A DNA stretch of 64,000 bases, from NCBI RefSeq assembly GCF_001894985.1, contig NZ_BCXG01000013.1, positions 62,001 to 126,000 of the forward strand, given 5' to 3'. Below, in pieces: positions 61,875 to 64,000 of this stretch. Positions within the stretch are counted from its first letter, which is position 1. Every line of letters begins with the position of its first letter. The translations under genes were made by a program, and so were the position numbers. The DNA comes from Rhodococcus tukisamuensis NBRC 100609. GTDB taxonomy: Bacteria > Actinomycetota > Actinomycetes > Mycobacteriales > Mycobacteriaceae. The notes below the pieces were generated by a model that ran no database searches, had not been told where the DNA came from, and was given only the letters and a program-made list of their open reading frames with translations.

Positions 61875-62029
61875 TAGACCAACCGCAGGATTCCGCCGGC
61901 CGCCGCGATGACCGCCATGGCCAGCAGCACGCCCGAGGCGAACTTGTTGACCTTCCACAGCGAGTAGGCGCCGCCACCGAGGAATCCGGCCGCCAGGAAC
62001 AGGATGTAGATCAGTGCGTCTCCGCTCAC
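61874..62029 (-). CDS. Small membrane protein between hisB and the MFS gene, 51 aa
   Basis: MSGDALIYILFLAAGFLGGG and GVLLAMAVIAAAGGILRLV are two hydrophobic segments separated by AYSLWKVNKFAS. GTG 62029 has GGAAGG a few bases upstream. The stop shares one base with the next GTG. The codon use and good coupling support a real gene; function unknown. Confidence 0.65.
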   Translation of the reverse strand: MSGDALIYILFLAAGFLGGGAYSLWKVNKFASGVLLAMAVIAAAGGILRLV

Positions 62030-62066
62030 AGCTACGTCCCTTCCGGGTTCATTCCGCAGGCTCCAC

Positions 62067-64000
<1,934 letters not shown>

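Overview
The window is a high-GC chromosomal segment from a mycolic-acid-containing actinobacterium (Mycobacteriales/Corynebacteriales), most like Rhodococcus or Nocardia. Three things point this way: an antigen-85/mycolyltransferase-family protein (34709-35692), an MmpL transporter, a BacA/Rv1819c-type ABC exporter-importer and a PdtaR-type ANTAR regulator; a right-hand half whose order hisD-hisC-hisB-hisH-hisA-hisN-hisF-hisI ... bcp/trpE-membrane protein-trpC-trpB-trpA-lgt ... pyk-tesB follows Mycobacterium tuberculosis Rv1599-Rv1618; and several leaderless-looking promoters. No plasmid, phage or transposase genes were seen. The genus is inference.

Layout. 1-718: tail of an unknown gene coupled to a TPR-like gene. 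791-4590: SPFH protein with a small ribbon-helix-helix protein, then a polar amino-acid ABC importer (ATPase, permease, lipoprotein). 4654-7496: an isocitrate/isopropylmalate-type dehydrogenase, 2'-5' RNA ligase, thioredoxin and PIG-L deacetylase. 7521-16358: polA, a complete branched-chain amino-acid importer (livF-G-M-H-K) and pdtaR. 16425-16544: promoter and an odd leucine-anticodon tRNA. 16593-18413: a small ORF, a frameshifted DUF4304 gene, an unknown gene and a gene-free stretch.

18414-29279 is the highlight: eight tightly coupled genes for a lipstatin/nocardiolactone-type beta-lactone: a KAS-III pair (LstA/LstB-like), an OleC/LstC-like AMP ligase, a 97-residue membrane protein, an OleD/LstD-like reductase, an NRPS (condensation-like, adenylation, carrier; LstE-like), a formyltransferase (LstF-like) and an MmpL exporter. 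No OleB-type beta-lactone decarboxylase is present, so the lactone should survive as the final product. The predicted logic is: two acyl chains are joined head-to-head (KAS-III pair), the beta-ketone is reduced (LstD-like), an amino acid is loaded and esterified to a hydroxyl (NRPS), its amine is formylated, the beta-hydroxy acid is closed to a beta-lactone by the AMP ligase, and the lipid is exported by MmpL.

29335-41090: two very small peptide genes sharing a terminator, an alpha/beta hydrolase divergent from a TetR regulator with a clear operator, a secreted PI-PLC, an SRPBCC protein, small secreted or membrane proteins, the mycolyltransferase, glycerate kinase, a BacA-like ABC protein and a cation/proton antiporter. 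41149-46410: tesB, pyk, gltD (without gltB), the remnant of a TM2-type gene, and lgt. 46407-52320: trpA, trpB, trpC, a Trp-operon membrane protein and trpE, preceded by a 32-bp tandem repeat that fuses an upstream ORF to trpE in frame. 52429-57021: peroxiredoxin, extradiol dioxygenase with a MarR regulator, tautomerase, VKOR/DsbA pair and an SMI1/KNR4 protein. 57137-64000: the his operon (hisI, hisF, hisN, hisA/priA, hisH, hisB, hisC, partial hisD) with two small membrane proteins and an MFS transporter.
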